Notes: generated by a model not told the origin, from the letters alone. 64,000 nt of DNA from Nocardioides sp. SLBN-35 (GCF_006715725.1 NZ_VFNU01000001.1:496001-560000), one strand, 5' to 3'; positions 33,223 through 42,439 are shown, counted from the first letter of the stretch. Numbers and translations: made by a program.

Positions 33223-34439
33223 GTGCCGTCGAGTCGCGTGGGAGCCGGATCCGGCCGCGGGTGGTCCTGGGCGTGGTGACCCTGTTCGCGGTGGTCGTGA
33301 CGGTCGCGCTCGCCGGAGCGGGCGTCATCCGGCTGTGGCCCGGGGAGCGCCAGCAGCACCTGACCGTCGACTTCAGCCGGACGGTCTCGCTCTACCCCGG
33401 CTCGAACGTCCGGATCCTCGGGGTGACCGTCGGCACCGTCGATTCCGTGACCCCCATGGGGACGAAGGTGCGGGTCGAGCTCTCCTGGGACGCGCGCTAC
33501 CCGGTGCCCGAGGACGTGCACGCCATCATCGTGTCTCCCGCGATCGTCGGCGACCGGTTCGTCCAGCTGACGCCCGCCTACGAGGGAGGCGAGAAGCTCG
33601 CCGACGGCTCCTTCCTCGACCAGGCGCGCACCGAGGTTCCCGTCGAGCTCGACGAGACCTATGCGGCGCTCGACCAGCTCGCCACTGCGCTCGGCCCGGG
33701 CGGAGCGAACCGCGAAGGAGCGCTGTCGCGACTGGTGAGCAACGGTGCGCGCAACCTCGAGGGGCAGGGCGCCGAGCTCAACAAGTCGATCAGCGCACTG
33801 TCCGAGCTCAGCAGCACCTTCGCCGACAACAAGGACGAGTTCTTCGAGGCGATCACCAAGCTCGCCGGCTTCGTGCAGATGCTCGACGCCAACGACGCCG
33901 CGGTCCGCGAGTTCAACACCAGCCTGTCGGCGGTCTCCCAGGTGCTCTCCGGCGAGCGCGACGACCTGACGGCCGCGTTGTCCTCCCTGGCCGGCTCGCT
34001 CGGCGAGGTCGAGAGGTACGTCGCCCGGAACCGGGCGTCCCTCAAGGGGACGGTCAAGGGCCTGTCCGAGGTGGCCGAGACCCTGGCCCGCAACAAGGAG
34101 CACCTGGCCGACGTGCTGGTCGGCGGCCCGGACGCGATCACGCACCTCGTCTCCGCCTACAACCCCGCCACGGGCACTCTCGACACCCGCGGCCTGCTCA
34201 AGTCGCCGAACAGCGACGACTTCTCACTGCTCACCCAGCCCGCGGTGGTCGCGGCCTACTGCGGCCTGGCGGTGGAGCAGAACCCCGACCAGGCCGACGC
34301 CTGCTACGCCGTCGGGCGGGTGCTCCAGCAGTTGGCCCCCGCCGGGTCGGGGTCGTCCGCCTCGGCGGGCACGTCCGGTGCGTCGTCGCGGACGGCGGAC
34401 GCCGGTGGCATCGACGCGTTGATGGGAGTTGCCCCGTGA
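33219..34439 (+). CDS. mceD: Mce family protein D
   Basis: 406 residues from GTG 33219 (GTGA overlap). Anchor RVVLGVVTLFAVVVTVALAG, MCE domain VSLYPGSNVRILGVTVGTVDSV to VGDRFVQLTPAY, extended helical region, and a low-complexity Ser/Gly/Ala tail (about residues 375-395). CysX12Cys in AYCGLAVEQNPDQADACYAV may form a disulfide outside the membrane. The frame upstream to 33165 lies in MceC coding DNA. Confidence 0.92.
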   Translation: MSAVESRGSRIRPRVVLGVVTLFAVVVTVALAGAGVIRLWPGERQQHLTVDFSRTVSLYPGSNVRILGVTVGTVDSVTPMGTKVRVELSWDARYPVPEDVHAIIVSPAIVGDRFVQLTPAYEGGEKLADGSFLDQARTEVPVELDETYAALDQLATALGPGGANREGALSRLVSNGARNLEGQGAELNKSISALSELSSTFADNKDEFFEAITKLAGFVQMLDANDAAVREFNTSLSAVSQVLSGERDDLTAALSSLAGSLGEVERYVARNRASLKGTVKGLSEVAETLARNKEHLADVLVGGPDAITHLVSAYNPATGTLDTRGLLKSPNSDDFSLLTQPAVVAAYCGLAVEQNPDQADACYAVGRVLQQLAPAGSGSSASAGTSGASSRTADAGGIDALMGVAP

Positions 34440-35536
34440 CCGCCGTCCGTGCGCGGGCCGCCGTACCCGCCATCCTGTCGCTCGCCGTGGCCCTGGCCGG
34501 CTGCTCCGGCTCGGTGGGCGACGTGCCGCTGCCCGGCGGCGCCGACGTGGGCGACCGGCCGTACTCGGTCACGGTCGACTTCGAGAACGTGCTCGACCTG
34601 GTCCCGCAGAGCGCGGTCAAGGTCAACGACGTCTCGGTCGGCCGCGTCACCGACGTCTCCCTGGACGGATGGCACGCGCGGGTGCGGCTGCTGATCAACG
34701 GCGACGTGACGCTGCCCGACGACGCGACCGCGAGCATCCGGCAGACCAGCATCCTCGGCGAGAAGTTCGTGTCCCTCGCGCCGCCCGCCGACGGCGGGTC
34801 GGGGCGGCTCGGCGACGGGGACGCGATCCCGATCGCCAGCACCGGCCAGAACCCGGAGATCGAGCAGGTGCTGGGCGCCCTGTCGATGGTCCTCAACGGC
34901 GGATCCGTGGCGAAGCTCTCTGCGATCACCCATGAGCTCAACGACACCATCGAGGGTCGCGAGAGCGACCTGCGCATCCTGCTGCGCCGCCTCGACACCA
35001 TCGTCGGCACGGCCGACGACTCCAAGCGGGACCTGGTCAAGGCGCTGCGGCAGATCGACCGCCTGGCCGGCGCCACCCGCAGCCAGACCACGGCGATCGA
35101 GTCGGCGCTGGACCGGTTGCCGGCCGCGCTCCGGGTTCTCGACTCCCAGCGCGACGACCTGGTCGAGATGATCTCGTCCCTCACCTCGCTCAGCGACGTC
35201 GCGACCGAGGTCATCGACAAGTCCCATGCCGCGACGGTGCGGGACCTGCGGCGGCTGGCCCCCATCGTGGCCCACCTGGCTCGCAGTGGGGACGCCCTGA
35301 TCGACGCCCTGCGCGTGCTCCCGACGTTCCCGTTCCCCGACGCCGTGGTGGGCAACACGCCCGAGCGGGCGGCGCAGACGGCGACCGGTGACTACCTCAA
35401 CACGGTCATGGACTTCACCACCGACTTCGGCAAGACGTTCGCCGCGATGACCCCCGCCGAACGGGACGCGATGATCACCTGGCTGCAGTCCCAGGACGGC
35501 GTGGCGTCGGTCGTGGCAGGGAGCGCGGTCCAGTGA
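34436..35536 (+). CDS. mceE: Mce family lipoprotein E
   Basis: 366 residues from GTG 34436. Unlike its siblings it has a lipoprotein signal peptide with lipobox VALAGC (Cys near residue 22), the standard feature of MceE. MCE domain: VLDLVPQSAVKVNDVSVGRV to ILGEKFVSLAPP. Helical region follows. Overlaps MceD and MceF by 4 bases each. Confidence 0.93.
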   Translation: MTAVRARAAVPAILSLAVALAGCSGSVGDVPLPGGADVGDRPYSVTVDFENVLDLVPQSAVKVNDVSVGRVTDVSLDGWHARVRLLINGDVTLPDDATASIRQTSILGEKFVSLAPPADGGSGRLGDGDAIPIASTGQNPEIEQVLGALSMVLNGGSVAKLSAITHELNDTIEGRESDLRILLRRLDTIVGTADDSKRDLVKALRQIDRLAGATRSQTTAIESALDRLPAALRVLDSQRDDLVEMISSLTSLSDVATEVIDKSHAATVRDLRRLAPIVAHLARSGDALIDALRVLPTFPFPDAVVGNTPERAAQTATGDYLNTVMDFTTDFGKTFAAMTPAERDAMITWLQSQDGVASVVAGSAVQ

Positions 35537-36726
35537 AGCCGACCCTCCGTACCCAGCTCGTCGCCCTGCTGGTGCTCGCCGTCGCCGGCTCCACCTGGAT
35601 CGGTGCCCGGTACGCCGACGTGGGCCGGCTCCTCGGCCGGGGCGGCTACACCGTGACGGTGCACCTCGCGGACTCGGGCGGCATCTTCGCCGGCGCCGAC
35701 GCGACGTACCGCGGAGTCAGCGTGGGCCGGGTCCGCACGATGACGCTCACCGCCGGCGGCGTGGACGCCCAGGTGGAGATCGAGCGCTCGGCTCGGATCC
35801 CCGCCGACACGATCGCCGTCGTCGCCAACAAGTCCGCGGTCGGCGAGCAGTACCTCGACTTCCAGCCGCGCAGTGACGGCGGCCCGTTCCTGCGCGACGG
35901 CTCCCAGATCGCCCGCAGCGCGACGAAGATCCCCGTGCGCACCGACGCCCTGCTCACCAACCTGGACGCGCTCGTGGCGTCTGTCTCCACCGACGACCTG
36001 CGCACCGTGGTCGACGAGCTCGGCGTCGCCTTCACCGGCACCGGCCCCCAGCTGCGCCGGCTGATCGAGTCGTCCTCGGAGGTGATCGCGACCGCACAGG
36101 ACAAGTACGAGGTCACCGCCCAGCTGATCCGGGACTCCCGGGTCGCGCTCCAGGCCCAGGTGGACCACGGCGACAACATCCGCACCTTCGTGCACGAGCT
36201 CTCCCTGCTCTCGGGAGCGATCCGCGCCGCGGACCCCGACCTGCGTCGGGTCATCGACGACGGCGCGTCGGCCGCCCGCACCCTGGAGGCCGTGATCGCG
36301 GAGAACGCCACGTCCCTCGGCCGCCTGGTGGACAGGATGATCACGACCAACCGCGTCGTGCGGGCCCACCTGCCCGGTATCCAGGGCGTGCTGGTGCTGG
36401 CGCCCTACGGGCTGGAGGGGGCGTACTCGATCCTCGCCAAGGACCCCGCGACCGGGAAGTACGCCGCTCGCTTCAGCCTCTCGATGCAGCCCGAGCCGGA
36501 CGTCTGCACCAACGGGACGCCTGTTCGTCCGCCGTTCGACACCTCCCCCGGCTCTCCGGAGCGGACGGGAGAGGCGGGCAGATGCACCGCGCCGCGCATC
36601 GTGGCGACCTACGACGAGACGACGAAGCGACTGCTGCCCGGGGTGGGAGTTCCCGAGAAGGCGGCGACGGACGAGGGAGGTGAGTCGTGGCGATCACTGG
36701 TGGTCGGAGCGGCAGTGCAGGAGTGA
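35533..36726 (+). CDS. mceF: Mce family protein F
   Basis: 397 residues from GTG 35533. Anchor LVALLVLAVAGSTWIGARY, MCE domain DSGGIFAGADATYRGVSVGRV to VGEQYLDFQPRS, helical region, then a Pro-rich Cys-containing end (EPDVCTNGTPVRPPFD; GRCTAPRIVATYD). Last of the six shuttle genes; the first Mce-associated gene begins inside its 3' end. Confidence 0.92.
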   Translation: MKPTLRTQLVALLVLAVAGSTWIGARYADVGRLLGRGGYTVTVHLADSGGIFAGADATYRGVSVGRVRTMTLTAGGVDAQVEIERSARIPADTIAVVANKSAVGEQYLDFQPRSDGGPFLRDGSQIARSATKIPVRTDALLTNLDALVASVSTDDLRTVVDELGVAFTGTGPQLRRLIESSSEVIATAQDKYEVTAQLIRDSRVALQAQVDHGDNIRTFVHELSLLSGAIRAADPDLRRVIDDGASAARTLEAVIAENATSLGRLVDRMITTNRVVRAHLPGIQGVLVLAPYGLEGAYSILAKDPATGKYAARFSLSMQPEPDVCTNGTPVRPPFDTSPGSPERTGEAGRCTAPRIVATYDETTKRLLPGVGVPEKAATDEGGESWRSLVVGAAVQE

Positions 36727-37271
36727 ACGGACCGGAGCGCGAGTCCGGTGAGCGTTGGGCCGCTGCGCGGCCGGTCGCGCTCCTGCTGGGACTGGTGCTG
36801 GTCGCCGGCGTCGCCGTCGGGGTCTGGGCGCTGCTGCGCCCGGTGCCCGCGCAGGAGGAGCAGGCCGCTGCGCGGGCAGACGCCGTCGCTGCGGCGTCGC
36901 GGTTCGCGACGAGCGTCAACACCTACGACGTCACGGACGTGACGGCGTACACCGACCGGGTCGCCTCCCTGCTGACCGCGCCGTTCGCCGAGCAGTTCCG
37001 GACCTCGACCGACGGACTGCTGGCCGCCTACGCCGAGACCGGCCTGAAGAGCCGTGGCAAGGTCCGGCAGGCCGCCGTCGACAGCATCGACTCCGACTCC
37101 GCCCAGGTGCTGGTGGCCGTCGACGCCGAGACGACGCCGGCAGGGCTGCTGACGAACCCGCCGCGGTTGCGCTGGGAGGTGTCGTTGGTCCGGGAGAAGG
37201 GCCGTTGGCTGGTCGACGACTTCCGCGCCGTCGAGGCGGCCGCGGCGACCGACGAGGCGGGCGACGAGTGA
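36687..37271 (+). CDS. Mce-associated membrane protein 1
   Basis: 194 residues with one membrane helix (VALLLGLVLVAGVAVGVWAL) and an outside domain of the Mce-associated, NTF2-like type (YDVTDVTAYTDRVASLLTAPF, then VSLVREKGRWLVDDFRAV). GTG 36687 has a good ribosome site (GGAGGTGAG) but overlaps mceF by 40 bases. GTG 36723 would fit the GTGA overlap pattern of this operon but has no spacing from its purine run. In other species such proteins stabilise the Mce complex. Confidence 0.85.
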   Translation: MAITGGRSGSAGVNGPERESGERWAAARPVALLLGLVLVAGVAVGVWALLRPVPAQEEQAAARADAVAAASRFATSVNTYDVTDVTAYTDRVASLLTAPFAEQFRTSTDGLLAAYAETGLKSRGKVRQAAVDSIDSDSAQVLVAVDAETTPAGLLTNPPRLRWEVSLVREKGRWLVDDFRAVEAAAATDEAGDE

Positions 37272-37939
37272 GCATCCGGCAGCCACGGCGATCCAGCGCC
37301 GCACCCCGGCGCCGTCCCCGCGTCGCGGGTCAGCCGGCGGGCCAGGCCGTCGGCGTACGGACCGCGGAGACCGCGCCGGAGGCCGAGCCCGTCCTCGTCG
37401 CTCCTGCGGCGCGCTCGGAGCGTCGGGGGCCGCGGGTCCCGCGGCGGAGCTGGCGCTGGCTGGCTCCGTTGCTGGCGGCCAGCGTCGCCGGTGCGGCCTT
37501 CGGCACGGTCGCCACCCTCGAGCGTGCTGACCGCGACGCCCGTGCCGCGGACCAGGCAGCCGCGCAGGAGACAGCGGCCTCCGCGGCCGCGACCGCAGCG
37601 GAGGACATCCTCAGCTACGCGCATGCCACCGTCGCCGCGGACCTCGAGGCCGCCCAGGGACGGATGACGCCGGGCTTCGCCAAGGAGTTCGCCGAGGTCG
37701 TCCCCACCGTGGTGTCGCTCGCCGAGCAGCGTCAGCTGGTCGTGACCGCGACCGTGCGCGATGTCGCTGTCGTCGAGTGCGGCGAGGAGTGCTCCACCTC
37801 GACGGTGCGGGTGCTGCTCTTCGTCGACCAGGAGCGGACCGGGGAGGGCAAGAACCTCGACCCGATCGAGATCCGCACGGTGCTGACCATGACCCGCGTC
37901 AAGGGCACCTGGCTGGTCAGCGACTCCGTCTCCCTCTGA
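37268..37939 (+). CDS. Mce-associated membrane protein 2
   Basis: 223 residues from GTG 37268 (GTGA overlap). A long Arg/Pro/Ala-rich cytoplasmic tail (residues 1-60), one membrane helix (WLAPLLAASVAGAAFGTVAT), then a Mce-associated domain ending MTRVKGTWLVSDSVSL. A Cys pair in VVECGEECSTS is a possible disulfide. Last gene of the mce operon; the convergent sortase stop is 38 bases away. Confidence 0.87.
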   Translation: MSIRQPRRSSAAPRRRPRVAGQPAGQAVGVRTAETAPEAEPVLVAPAARSERRGPRVPRRSWRWLAPLLAASVAGAAFGTVATLERADRDARAADQAAAQETAASAAATAAEDILSYAHATVAADLEAAQGRMTPGFAKEFAEVVPTVVSLAEQRQLVVTATVRDVAVVECGEECSTSTVRVLLFVDQERTGEGKNLDPIEIRTVLTMTRVKGTWLVSDSVSL

Positions 37940-37940
37940 T

Positions 37941-37975
37941 CCCGGCCGGCTCCTCCCAGCCCTCCCAGGGCCGGG
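37941..37975. terminator. Possible bidirectional hairpin between mce operon and sortase
   Basis: CCCGGCC (37941-37947) and GGCCGGG (37969-37975) can pair around a 21-base loop in the 37-base gap between two convergent stops. No T-run on either side, so intrinsic termination is uncertain. Confidence 0.3.
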
Positions 37976-37976
37976 G

Positions 37977-38627
37977 TCAGAGGTGAGTGCTCGCGACCAG
38001 GTGCCCGTGGACGATCGAGCGGTCCTCGGTCGTGGTCAGGTCCGCGCAGGTCACCAGCGTGATCAGCGCCCGCTTCGGGACCGCGCTCGGACGACCGGGC
38101 ACCGGGCGGATCACGGTGGTGTCGCTCGCCGGCACCTCGATGTCGGTACCGCCGTCGTCGAGCACGTAGGTGTACAGGTGGGTCCGGGTCTCCACCGTGA
38201 CCTCGTCACCCACGCGGAGTGAGGGGAAGTCCGCGAAGGGCTGCCCACGGGTCACCCGGTGGCCCGCGACGGCGAAGTTGCCGACCTGGCCGGGCCGCGC
38301 GGTGTCGGAGAAGTGCCCGACCCCCGAGGCGAGGTCGTCCTCGCTGACACCCTGGATGACCGGGACCTCGAAGTCCGCACCGAAACGGGGGATCCGCAGC
38401 ACCGCGAAGCCGTCGCCCAGCCGCAGCGGATCGTCGGTCGCGTCGCCCTGGCGATCGCCCCAGTCCTCCTGGAGGGCCCCGACGACCTCGCGCTGACGGT
38501 GCTCGGCGACGACGTTGGTCCCCCACAGCTGCCAGCCGAGCCAGGCGAGCAGGGCGACGATCAGCAGGCTCAGCAGTACGGAGAGCAGCCGTCCGGGCGT
38601 GGGCCGGGAGGTGGTGGTCGTCGTCAT
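37977..38627 (-). CDS. Class E sortase
   Basis: Transpeptidase that joins proteins with an LAxTG-type signal to the cell wall. From ATG 38627: 216 residues, N-terminal membrane helix (LLSVLLSLLIVALLAWLGW), beta-barrel with catalytic His123 (FAVAGHRVTRG), Cys194 (LITLVTCADL) and Arg203 (EDRSIVHGHL). The substrate loop and TLVTC surround fit class E. The open frame extends 18 codons upstream but runs through a terminator hairpin. The clearest substrate in the window is the LADTG protein that opens the mce operon. Confidence 0.92.
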   Translation of the reverse strand: MTTTTTSRPTPGRLLSVLLSLLIVALLAWLGWQLWGTNVVAEHRQREVVGALQEDWGDRQGDATDDPLRLGDGFAVLRIPRFGADFEVPVIQGVSEDDLASGVGHFSDTARPGQVGNFAVAGHRVTRGQPFADFPSLRVGDEVTVETRTHLYTYVLDDGGTDIEVPASDTTVIRPVPGRPSAVPKRALITLVTCADLTTTEDRSIVHGHLVASTHL

Positions 38628-38651
38628 GGGCCTCTGGACGAAAAGGCGAAA

Positions 38652-38685
38652 CCCGGTGGGGGCGTCCTGCGACGCCCCCACCGGG
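38652..38685 (-). terminator. Intrinsic terminator after the secreted Ig-like protein gene
   Basis: Perfect 15-base arms CCCGGTGGGGGCGTC and its complement around a CTGC loop. On the minus strand it is followed by TTTCGCCTTTTCG, a T-rich tail. It lies 18-51 bases after the stop of the upstream minus-strand gene and just before the sortase start, so the sortase probably has its own promoter or is expressed by read-through. Confidence 0.75.
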
Positions 38686-38702
38686 GTCTCGTTCTGGGTG
38701 GA

Positions 38703-39971
38703 CTACTTGACGACCTTGACCTTGACGGTCGTGGTCGCGCCGCTGACGTTGGCGTCACCGGCGTAGGCGACGGTCAGCGTCTGCTTGCCGGCCTTCTTGA
38801 ACTTCTTCAGCTTGATCGTGGCCGTGCCGTTGACGACGGCGCCGGTGCCGACGGTCTTGCCCTTGAGGGTGACCGTGACGGCGCCGGTCGCGCCGGCCGG
38901 GGCGGCGACACTGACGGTCACCTTCGGAGCCTTCTTCTTGGCCTTGACCTTCTTCGGGGTGACCTTCGCCGACGCGATGGACGCCGAGGCCTTGCTGACC
39001 GTGACGCTGGTGCTGCCGGTGCTGGGCAGGAAGCCCCACGCCTCGGGGTAGCGCACGGTCAGGTTGTGGGTGCCGGCGGCGAGAGTCGCCGGGAGCTTGA
39101 CCGAGCCGGCGCCGTTGGTGACGGTGCCGCGTGCCAGGACCGTGTTGCCCTCGAGGACCTCGACCGGACCGGTGGCGCCGCCGGACACGTTCACGGCGAC
39201 CGTCGAGGACGCGCCGTAGGCCGCAGGAGTGGCGCTGGCGCTCAGGGTCGTCGCCGTCGGCTCCTCGATCGGGACGGGGTTGTCGAGCAGCGTGTCGTCG
39301 GCCTGGTCGATCACGCAGGTCATGTCAGTCGACACGTTGACGTACTCCGGCTCCATGTTGTCGCCGTAGACCCAGCCGCCCTTGATCAGAGCCTGGGCGG
39401 TGAACTGCTGCGGCATGTGCAGGGTGATGTCCTTGCCGGCAGCGTCTGCCGGGATCGCGACGGCGCGAACCATGCCCGCCGTGGGGATCAGCCACGGGGT
39501 CGGCGGCGTGACATCGTTCTCCGCTCCTACCGGGATGGGAGCGTCCTTGACGCTGAGCCCGTCGATCGGCACCCAGTTCGGTGCGGCGCCGTCCAGCGAC
39601 AGGCCGAGCGTGGAGTCGGTCGAGGACCCGTCGACGGCGTTCGCGACGTGCGTCAGCGCCTTGTTGGCCAGCCACAGGTTGTCCGACATGTGCAGGGTGA
39701 TGGTGGTGGGCGTGGCGGCGAGCGTCTGGCCCGCGTAGGCCACCGAAGGAATGGTGGACTGCGCGCGAACCTCGATGGGGTGCTGGCCGAGGCTCGCGGA
39801 GTCCGAACCGAGAGTGATGATCGGCTCACACTCGTAGTTGAACGTCTTGTCGATCGTGATCACGCTGTCCGCGGCCTGCGCAGGGGCGCCGAAGGACGCG
39901 ACGGTCAGCGCGGCCGAGGCCAGTCCGCCGGCGGTGACCGCGGCGAGCCGGCGGGGTGAAGCGATAAACAT
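38703..39971 (-). CDS. Secreted Ig-like repeat protein, related at its N-terminus to the mce-locus surface protein
   Basis: 422 residues from ATG 39971 (site GAGAGGAAC). Signal peptide ends near APAQA. Residues 35-230 carry a domain like that of the protein at 27237-28328: FNYECEP early, MTCVID late, and TTITLHMSDNLWLANKALTH in between. Two bacterial Ig-like modules follow (about 240-325 and 330-422; TVRYPEAWGF, TVAYAGDANVSG), with a Lys-rich junction KKVKAKKKAPK. No sorting signal or membrane tail, so it is released or held by binding. It ends at a clear terminator. Confidence 0.82.
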   Translation of the reverse strand: MFIASPRRLAAVTAGGLASAALTVASFGAPAQAADSVITIDKTFNYECEPIITLGSDSASLGQHPIEVRAQSTIPSVAYAGQTLAATPTTITLHMSDNLWLANKALTHVANAVDGSSTDSTLGLSLDGAAPNWVPIDGLSVKDAPIPVGAENDVTPPTPWLIPTAGMVRAVAIPADAAGKDITLHMPQQFTAQALIKGGWVYGDNMEPEYVNVSTDMTCVIDQADDTLLDNPVPIEEPTATTLSASATPAAYGASSTVAVNVSGGATGPVEVLEGNTVLARGTVTNGAGSVKLPATLAAGTHNLTVRYPEAWGFLPSTGSTSVTVSKASASIASAKVTPKKVKAKKKAPKVTVSVAAPAGATGAVTVTLKGKTVGTGAVVNGTATIKLKKFKKAGKQTLTVAYAGDANVSGATTTVKVKVVK

Positions 39972-40154
39972 CAATGTTCCTCTCGGGGGTATAAACGTTG
40001 CTGTTTCTCGGAAGTGTTGCAGGTCACCTGCCCGCCGGCAAGGTCAACAAGGCATCTCGTAAACTGGAGTTGCACCGAGAGTTGCGGCGACCCTGTCCCG
40101 CGCCTGGGACCAAGGTCCCGGGTCGGGACCGGTCGTCGTTCGTATGATCGGCCC

Positions 40155-40817
40155 ATGGGGGCCGATCAACTGCCGACCGGGAGACACGGTCTGACGCCGG
40201 AGCAGGTTCGCGAGGACCAGCGGCGCCGCCTGCTCTCGGCCACGGCGCTGTGCATGGCCGAGCGCGGGTATGTCGACACCTCGGTGGCCGACATCATCCA
40301 GCGCGCCGGGGTCTCGCGAAAGACGTTCTACGAGCTCTTCGCCGACAAGGCCGACGCGTTCTCGGCGGCCTACGAGACGGGCGTCGCGGTGTTGATGAAC
40401 GACGTGGGCGAGGCGATCGGACCGGACGGGACCTGGCACGAGCGCGTGGTCAGGGGACTGACGGCGCTGGCCGAGGCCGTCGCCCGCAGCCCGGCGTTCG
40501 CCACCCTGTGCATCATGGAGGTCTGGGCCGCCGGCGACGTGGCGCGTCGCCGCCACTTCGAGGTGGTGGCCGGCTTCCGTACGCTGCTCGACGAGCTGTC
40601 CGACGAGGTCAGCGAGCAGCTCTTCAGCGGCATCGTGGGAGCGCTGTCGACGATGCTCTACCACGAGATCGACGAGGGCCGGGTCGAGCAGCTGGTCGAC
40701 ATCGTGCCGGACATGGTGGCGTTCGTGGAGCCGCCACTGGAAGCGGTCCGGGCCAGGAAGGCGCGCTCGGCCCTGGCTGGGCGTCAGGGGCGCGGCGCGG
40801 GGGAGACCACCCGGTAG
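40155..40817 (+). CDS. TetR family transcriptional regulator
   Basis: 220 residues. DNA-binding domain: RRRLLSATALCMAERGYVDTSV and ADIIQRAGVSRKTFYELFADK. The C-terminal domain is of the TetR_C type seen in lipid-linked regulators but I cannot name it. It lies 183 bases from, and divergent to, the secreted protein gene, so it may control the envelope locus; it also overlaps the convergent MFS gene by 34 bases at the 3' end. No clear palindrome was found in the gap upstream. Confidence 0.88.
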   Translation: MGADQLPTGRHGLTPEQVREDQRRRLLSATALCMAERGYVDTSVADIIQRAGVSRKTFYELFADKADAFSAAYETGVAVLMNDVGEAIGPDGTWHERVVRGLTALAEAVARSPAFATLCIMEVWAAGDVARRRHFEVVAGFRTLLDELSDEVSEQLFSGIVGALSTMLYHEIDEGRVEQLVDIVPDMVAFVEPPLEAVRARKARSALAGRQGRGAGETTR

Positions 40818-42073
40818 CGCACGAACGTCGGCACGGCGAGCGCCGCCACGACCACCAGCACGACCACCAGCACGCCGCCGCCCGCTGCCGCGGTCGCCGT
40901 ACCGACCATGGCGGCGGTGGCGCCGTGCGCGACGTCGGCGATCCGCGGGCCGCCGGCGACGACCACGACGAAGATGCCCTGCAGCCGTCCGCGGACCTCG
41001 TCGGCGGCCGCGGTCTGCAGCATCGAGGTGCGGAAGGCGGCCGAGGCCATGTCGGCGGCGCCGCCGACGACGAGCATGAGGACGGCGACCACGAGCCACC
41101 CGCGGGCGGCCCCGGGGGTCGCGTCCGCGCCGAGCACCGCGAGGCCGAAGCCGACCATCGCCAGGCCCCACACGACGATGCACCACACGACCGCCCGGCC
41201 CTGCGCCGAGATCCGCGACACCCACCCGGAGAAGACGCCGCCCAGCACCGCACCCGCGGGGATGCCGGCGAACAGCAGCGCGAAGGCGAGGCCGCCCTCG
41301 TCGGGGCCGAGGAAGCTCTCGTGGGCGATCTCCGGGAACAGCGCCCGGGGCATGCCGAAGACCATCGCGATGATGTCGACGACGAAGGACATCATCAGCA
41401 CCGGCTGGCCGCGCAGGTAGGCGATGCCCTCGATGACCGAGCGCAGCCCGGGTGTCCCGGTGGCGATCCCCTCGATCGGCAGGGCGGGCAGCCGGACCAC
41501 CGCCCACAGGGTCGCGAGCAGGGAGACCGCGTCGCCGGCGTACAGCCACGCGAAGCCGGTGAAAGGGATCAGGATGCCCGCGATCAGGGGGCCGCCGATG
41601 GCGCCGGCCTGCATCACGGTCATGTTGAGCGAGTTGGCCGCCGGCAGCGCCTCGGCGTCGAGCAGCCGTGGCAGCACCGCCGAGCGGGTCGGCTGGTTGA
41701 CGGCGAAGAACGCCTGCTGCACCGAGAACAGCCCGAGCAGCAGCCACACATTGCTCATCCCCAGCGCCGCCTGCACCCAGAACAGCGCCGCGGTGCCGAT
41801 CAGCCCGCAGGTCGTGACGAGCAGCATCGTGCGCCGGTCGAAGTGGTCGGCCAGCGCGCCGCCCCACAGGCCGAACACCACGAGCGGGACCAGGCCGAAG
41901 ACACCGGTCAGGCCGACGTACGCCGACGAGCCGGTGTCGGCGTAGATCTGGGCCGGCACCGCCACCACCGTGAGCTGGGCACCGACGACGGTGATGATGT
42001 TGGCCGACCACAGCCGCCGGAAGTGCGGGTTCTGCAGCGGCCGGGTGTCGGCCAGCATCCCGCGGATTCCCAC
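40784..42073 (-). CDS. MFS exporter (EntS-like, DHA3 type)
   Basis: 429 residues, 12 helices. Start LQNPHFRRLWSANIITVVGAQL and motif A GGALADHFDRRTMLL are typical of the MFS_3/enterobactin-exporter family. GTG 42073 or the internal ATG 42058 are both possible. Convergent overlap of 34 bases with the TetR gene. Substrate not predictable; siderophore or drug export is common in the family. Confidence 0.88.
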   Translation of the reverse strand: MGIRGMLADTRPLQNPHFRRLWSANIITVVGAQLTVVAVPAQIYADTGSSAYVGLTGVFGLVPLVVFGLWGGALADHFDRRTMLLVTTCGLIGTAALFWVQAALGMSNVWLLLGLFSVQQAFFAVNQPTRSAVLPRLLDAEALPAANSLNMTVMQAGAIGGPLIAGILIPFTGFAWLYAGDAVSLLATLWAVVRLPALPIEGIATGTPGLRSVIEGIAYLRGQPVLMMSFVVDIIAMVFGMPRALFPEIAHESFLGPDEGGLAFALLFAGIPAGAVLGGVFSGWVSRISAQGRAVVWCIVVWGLAMVGFGLAVLGADATPGAARGWLVVAVLMLVVGGAADMASAAFRTSMLQTAAADEVRGRLQGIFVVVVAGGPRIADVAHGATAAMVGTATAAAGGGVLVVVLVVVAALAVPTFVRYRVVSPAPRP

Positions 42074-42139
42074 GGGAGCAGGCTACGGAGCGTGGGCCCG
42101 CGCCGATGAATCGGCACCGCCGCGACGGTCGACACCACC

Positions 42140-42439
42140 ATGACCACACCAGAGCAGGGCGGCGTCGGACCGCTCGACATCACCTTCACCGAGACACTGC
42201 GCGAGAGCGACGCCAAGGGCGGCTGGACCTACGTGATCTGGCCCGAGTCGGTCGACCGGTTCGGCACCCGCGGCCGGGTCAAGGTCCGCGGCACCGTCGA
42301 CGGCACGCCCTTCGAGACCTCCTTCATGGCGCTCGGCGACGGCACCCACAAGCTTCCGGTCGCCAACGCGCTGCGGGTCGAGTCGGGCAAGCGCGCCGGC
42401 GACTCCGTCGAGGTCCACCTGACCGAGCGGCTGGCCTGA
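42140..42439 (+). CDS. DUF1905 domain protein
   Basis: 99 residues forming a single DUF1905 beta-barrel: [20 protein letters not shown], then [20 protein letters not shown] and the end [10 protein letters not shown]. In many species this domain is fused to a YdeI-like C-terminal tail, absent here. Function unknown. 66 bases from the divergent MFS gene. Confidence 0.8.
   Translation: MTTPEQGGVGPLDITFTETLRESDAKGGWTYVIWPESVDRFGTRGRVKVRGTVDGTPFETSFMALGDGTHKLPVANALRVESGKRAGDSVEVHLTERLA

Noticed and set aside
29931..36726. Evidence for a mycolic-acid outer membrane from the mce operon
   Set aside because: mce operons also occur in actinobacteria without mycolates, and no mycolate genes are present here.
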